From Bryobacterales bacterium (GTDB taxonomy: Bacteria > Acidobacteriota > Terriglobia > Bryobacterales > Bryobacteraceae): a DNA stretch of 8,844 bases. Position numbers and translations under genes: made by a program. Positions 7,343-8,844 of this stretch are shown here, one piece after another (position 1 is the stretch's first letter; every line of letters starts with the position of its first letter). The stretch lies in the NCBI GenBank assembly GCA_030838885.1, contig JAUZEU010000658.1, positions 1 through 8,844 on the forward strand, given 5' to 3'. The notes below the pieces were generated by a model. It searched no databases. It saw only the letters and a program-made list of their open reading frames with translations, and had not been told where the DNA came from.

Positions 7343-8668
7343 TTATAGCTTTCGATCCGCATTTTCTGGTTCATTCCTGTGATGGAAATGCTGGGTGCGG
7401 GTTCCGGCGGGAGACTGGTGATGCGTTGGCGATTCCGGGCGGAGCGAGTGGACGGCAACGCCGAGTTTTCCCAGGCGGCGCACGTAATGACGGATCAGGC
7501 GCTGCCGCTGGCGTTCATCGGGCGCTGGCTGATTGGTTTCCTGATAGGGAACGCCGGTCGAGAGCGTCCGGTAGATGATGACCGCAAGAGCATGCGCCAC
7601 GCCAATTAAGGCGGGCTTTCTGCCCTTTACCGACAGCTTCAGGAAGCGTTGCCGGAGTTGGCAGTCCTTTTTCGAGCTGGCGGCCCACGCGCATTCTACC
7701 AGCGCGGTGCGCGCCCACCGGTTCCCTCGTGAAATCGCTCCGCTCTTGTTTTTTCCCGCGCTGATCCGGTTCCCGGGACAGACTCCGAGCCAGGAACTGA
7801 GTTGCGCCGCGGTCGGGAACACGCTCATGTCGCCTCCCGTTTCGGCCAGCAGCGCCGCCGCCGAGATCTCCTGGATGCCCGGGATGGTTTGGAGCAGTTC
7901 GAACGGTTTCTGGTACCCCCTTTCCCCGATGAGCTGCAGGACCTCGGCGTCGATGGTTCCGATCTGCTGTTCAAGAAAGGCCAGATGCTCCAGGCTGTAC
8001 CGCAGCATCCTGCGGTGGTGGTCCCGTAACCGGTGACCCTCGAGCGAACGCAGGATCTCCGGAATCTTCAGGCGGGCTTTGCGCTGGGCCAGATTGGCGA
8101 TGGCTTCCAGATCCGGTTCGCCTTCCAGCAGCTTCTCCAGCATCAGTTGCCCGGAGACGCCGAAGATATCGGACAGCACGCTGCCCAGCTTGATGTTGGC
8201 CTCCTCAAGGACTTTCTGCACGCGATTGCGCTCGCTGGTGGCGTCCCCGATCAGTTGACGGCGGCGGCGCGTGAGATCCCGCAAATCGCGGATCGCCTGT
8301 GGGGGAATGAAGCTGGCGCGGATCATGCCGTGTCGCAGCAGGTTCGCCAGGAACTGACAGTCGTTCCAGTCCGTTTTATGCCCGCGCCGGGCCTTGACGT
8401 CCTCGCCATTGGCCAGAATTACCCGGATGCCGCTGTCTTCAAGTGCGGCATAGACCGGCTTCCAGTAAGAGCCGGTACTCTCCATGACCACATGTGTACA
8501 GCCGGTCTCCAGTAACCACTCCCGGAGCCTGCGCAGTTCCGCGTTATAAGTCCCGAACTTCCGCAGTTCGACTGCCGGCTCCACATCTGCGGCGCCCGTC
8601 ATCACGCATACGTTCAGGATATTTTTGCCGACATCGATGCCGGCGCATCGTTCCACCATTGCCTTCAT
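7343..8668 (-). CDS. IS110-family transposase (DEDD RuvC-like plus Transposase_20 serine domain)
   Basis: The protein has 441 residues. The N-terminal RuvC-like DEDD domain shows Asp12 in GIDVGK, Glu63 in VVMESTGSYWKP, and Asp100 with Asp103 in HKTDWND. A helical, coiled-coil-like middle follows (about 125-250). The C-terminal Transposase_20 domain runs from LLQTIPGI (about 258) through WLGVCPGN and NRISAGKNKSG to RGNRWART. Ser303 in NRISAGK is the best match for the serine that attacks DNA in IS621. Family members recombine DNA with a composite DEDD-serine active site, guided in IS621 by a bridge RNA. The ATG at 8666-8668 has AAGGAG 7 bases upstream. The last 30 or so residues are polar and His/Pro-rich, unlike the conserved part. 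They may be element-specific or a read-out past the element end. All catalytic positions look intact, with no frameshift. Confidence 0.95.
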   Translation of the reverse strand: MKAMVERCAGIDVGKNILNVCVMTGAADVEPAVELRKFGTYNAELRRLREWLLETGCTHVVMESTGSYWKPVYAALEDSGIRVILANGEDVKARRGHKTDWNDCQFLANLLRHGMIRASFIPPQAIRDLRDLTRRRRQLIGDATSERNRVQKVLEEANIKLGSVLSDIFGVSGQLMLEKLLEGEPDLEAIANLAQRKARLKIPEILRSLEGHRLRDHHRRMLRYSLEHLAFLEQQIGTIDAEVLQLIGERGYQKPFELLQTIPGIQEISAAALLAETGGDMSVFPTAAQLSSWLGVCPGNRISAGKNKSGAISRGNRWARTALVECAWAASSKKDCQLRQRFLKLSVKGRKPALIGVAHALAVIIYRTLSTGVPYQETNQPAPDERQRQRLIRHYVRRLGKLGVAVHSLRPESPTHHQSPAGTRTQHFHHRNEPENADRKL

Positions 8669-8675
8669 GGTTTCT

Positions 8676-8681
8676 CTCCTT
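8676..8681 (-). promoter_or_regulatory. Ribosome binding site of the IS110 transposase
   Basis: The minus strand reads AAGGAG, 7 bases before the ATG at 8666-8668. It supports the first of two closely spaced ATG codons (the other is at 8657-8659). It lies directly after the inner end of the putative RNA closing stem. Confidence 0.75.
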
Positions 8682-8684
8682 CAC

Positions 8685-8821
8685 GTCGGTGGGCCGGTGT
8701 TTCCTGCGAGATGTTCTTCCCCGGGCCTTGTGGGCTCCAATCGTGGGTTCCTGTACTCCGGCCGGGCCAGTTTCGTTTACGGTCAATTACCCCAGTACCC
8801 AGAGCGGCCCTCTCCACCAAC
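8685..8821 (-). ncRNA. Candidate IS110 bridge (seek) RNA in the non-coding left end
   Basis: This is an inference from position, family and folding by eye. IS621-like IS110 elements encode a bridge RNA of roughly 180 bases in the non-coding DNA upstream of the recombinase, on the same strand. Here GTTGGTGG (minus strand, 8821-8814) can pair with CCACCGAC (8692-8685) through 8 pairs with one G-U wobble, closing a 137-base unit that ends just before the transposase ribosome site. Inside are a small hairpin, AGAG-GGCCG-CTCT (8813-8801), and a GC-rich stem, CCCGGCC (8767-8761) with GGCCCGGG (8728-8721, one bulge). The latter holds a loop of 32 bases, suitable for a guide loop. Other GC-rich pairings compete with these. 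Limits and fold are tentative, and the guides cannot be assigned without the element ends. Confidence 0.35.
8730..8751. repeat. Near-perfect 9-base direct repeat in the IS110 left end
   Basis: The plus strand reads GTGGGCTCC (8730-8738), AATC, then GTGGGTTCC (8743-8751), a 13-base period with one mismatch. The pair sits inside the GC-rich stem-loop of the putative bridge RNA. Two almost equal short segments in one loop would fit a left and right guide recognising similar half sites, but chance is not excluded. Confidence 0.45.
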
Positions 8822-8844
8822 ACTGCCATCCTCCCTCAAAATCC

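Larger units (their letters stand above)
7343..8821 (-). mobile_element. IS110-family insertion element (ends not determined)
   Basis: The element is defined by its DEDD-type recombinase and the non-coding DNA upstream of it. IS110 elements generally lack ordinary long terminal inverted repeats and make no classic target duplication, so the ends cannot be read from one copy. The coordinates span the recombinase stop to the outer arm of the putative RNA closing stem. The true right end probably lies somewhat below 7343, in the gap before the operon promoter (or inside the recombinase tail). The true left end may lie beyond the window. The element sits 5' of the catabolic operon and points the same way. 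Confidence 0.65.
8669..8844. other. Non-coding region upstream of the IS110 transposase
   Basis: There is no credible gene here. Besides the candidate RNA, it holds an imperfect tandem pair on the minus strand, CTGGGTA followed by CTGGGGTA (8803-8789), and a short dyad, GGTAATTGACC (8791-8781). I see no convincing -35/-10 pair for the transposase. In IS110 elements a promoter is often completed only when the two ends join in the circular form, which would explain its absence. The window ends before any clear left boundary of the element. Confidence 0.5.

Noticed and set aside
1..8844. tRNA, rRNA, CRISPR array or attachment site
   Set aside because: I found no cloverleaf-like segment, no regularly spaced repeats and no tRNA-end duplication. 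The only repeats seen are the short ones in the IS110 left end.

Overview
The window is GC-rich bacterial DNA. Every gene I can support lies on the minus strand. The layout, a catabolic operon beside an IS110-family element, suggests a free-living, probably soil, bacterium. The flavour of the proteins makes me think of Acidobacteriota (Solibacter-like), but that is a low-confidence guess. Nothing here fixes the taxonomy.

Bases 1-7156 hold one tightly packed operon for the reductive breakdown of pyrimidines. Read in the direction of transcription, from high to low coordinates, it starts with a sigma70-like promoter (7127-7156). Next come a leader that can fold into a long hairpin (7073-7121) and an NCS1-family nucleobase permease. 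These are followed by preT and preA (the two subunits of NAD-dependent dihydropyrimidine dehydrogenase), a dihydropyrimidinase, and an M20-family amidohydrolase that fits N-carbamoyl-beta-alanine hydrolysis (beta-ureidopropionase). The last gene is the N-terminal part of a CoA-acylating (methyl)malonate-semialdehyde dehydrogenase, cut by the window edge. Gene order follows reaction order: uracil or thymine uptake, reduction to the dihydropyrimidine, ring opening, loss of CO2 and NH3 to give beta-alanine or 3-aminoisobutyrate, and finally oxidation of the semialdehyde to an acyl-CoA. One step, the transaminase from beta-amino acid to semialdehyde, is not in the window. Junctions are an 8-base overlap, an 8-base overlap, a 2-base gap, a 4-base gap and a 4-base overlap, so co-transcription and translational coupling are very likely.

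Bases 7057-7342 form the gap between the operon and the mobile element. It holds the promoter, the leader hairpin and a G-run block on the plus strand that matches the G-quadruplex pattern. The rest, up to the transposase stop codon, shows no gene.

Bases 7343-8844 hold an IS110-family insertion element: a 441-codon DEDD-type recombinase gene and about 175 bases of upstream non-coding DNA. IS110-family recombinases of the IS621 type use a structured RNA ('bridge' or 'seek' RNA) from the non-coding end to choose donor and target DNA. The upstream segment here has dyads compatible with such an RNA: a distant closing stem at 8685-8692 with 8814-8821, a local hairpin, and a GC-rich stem around a loop that contains a near-perfect direct repeat. 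This RNA is the most interesting candidate in the window, and it is an inference from structure and family knowledge.
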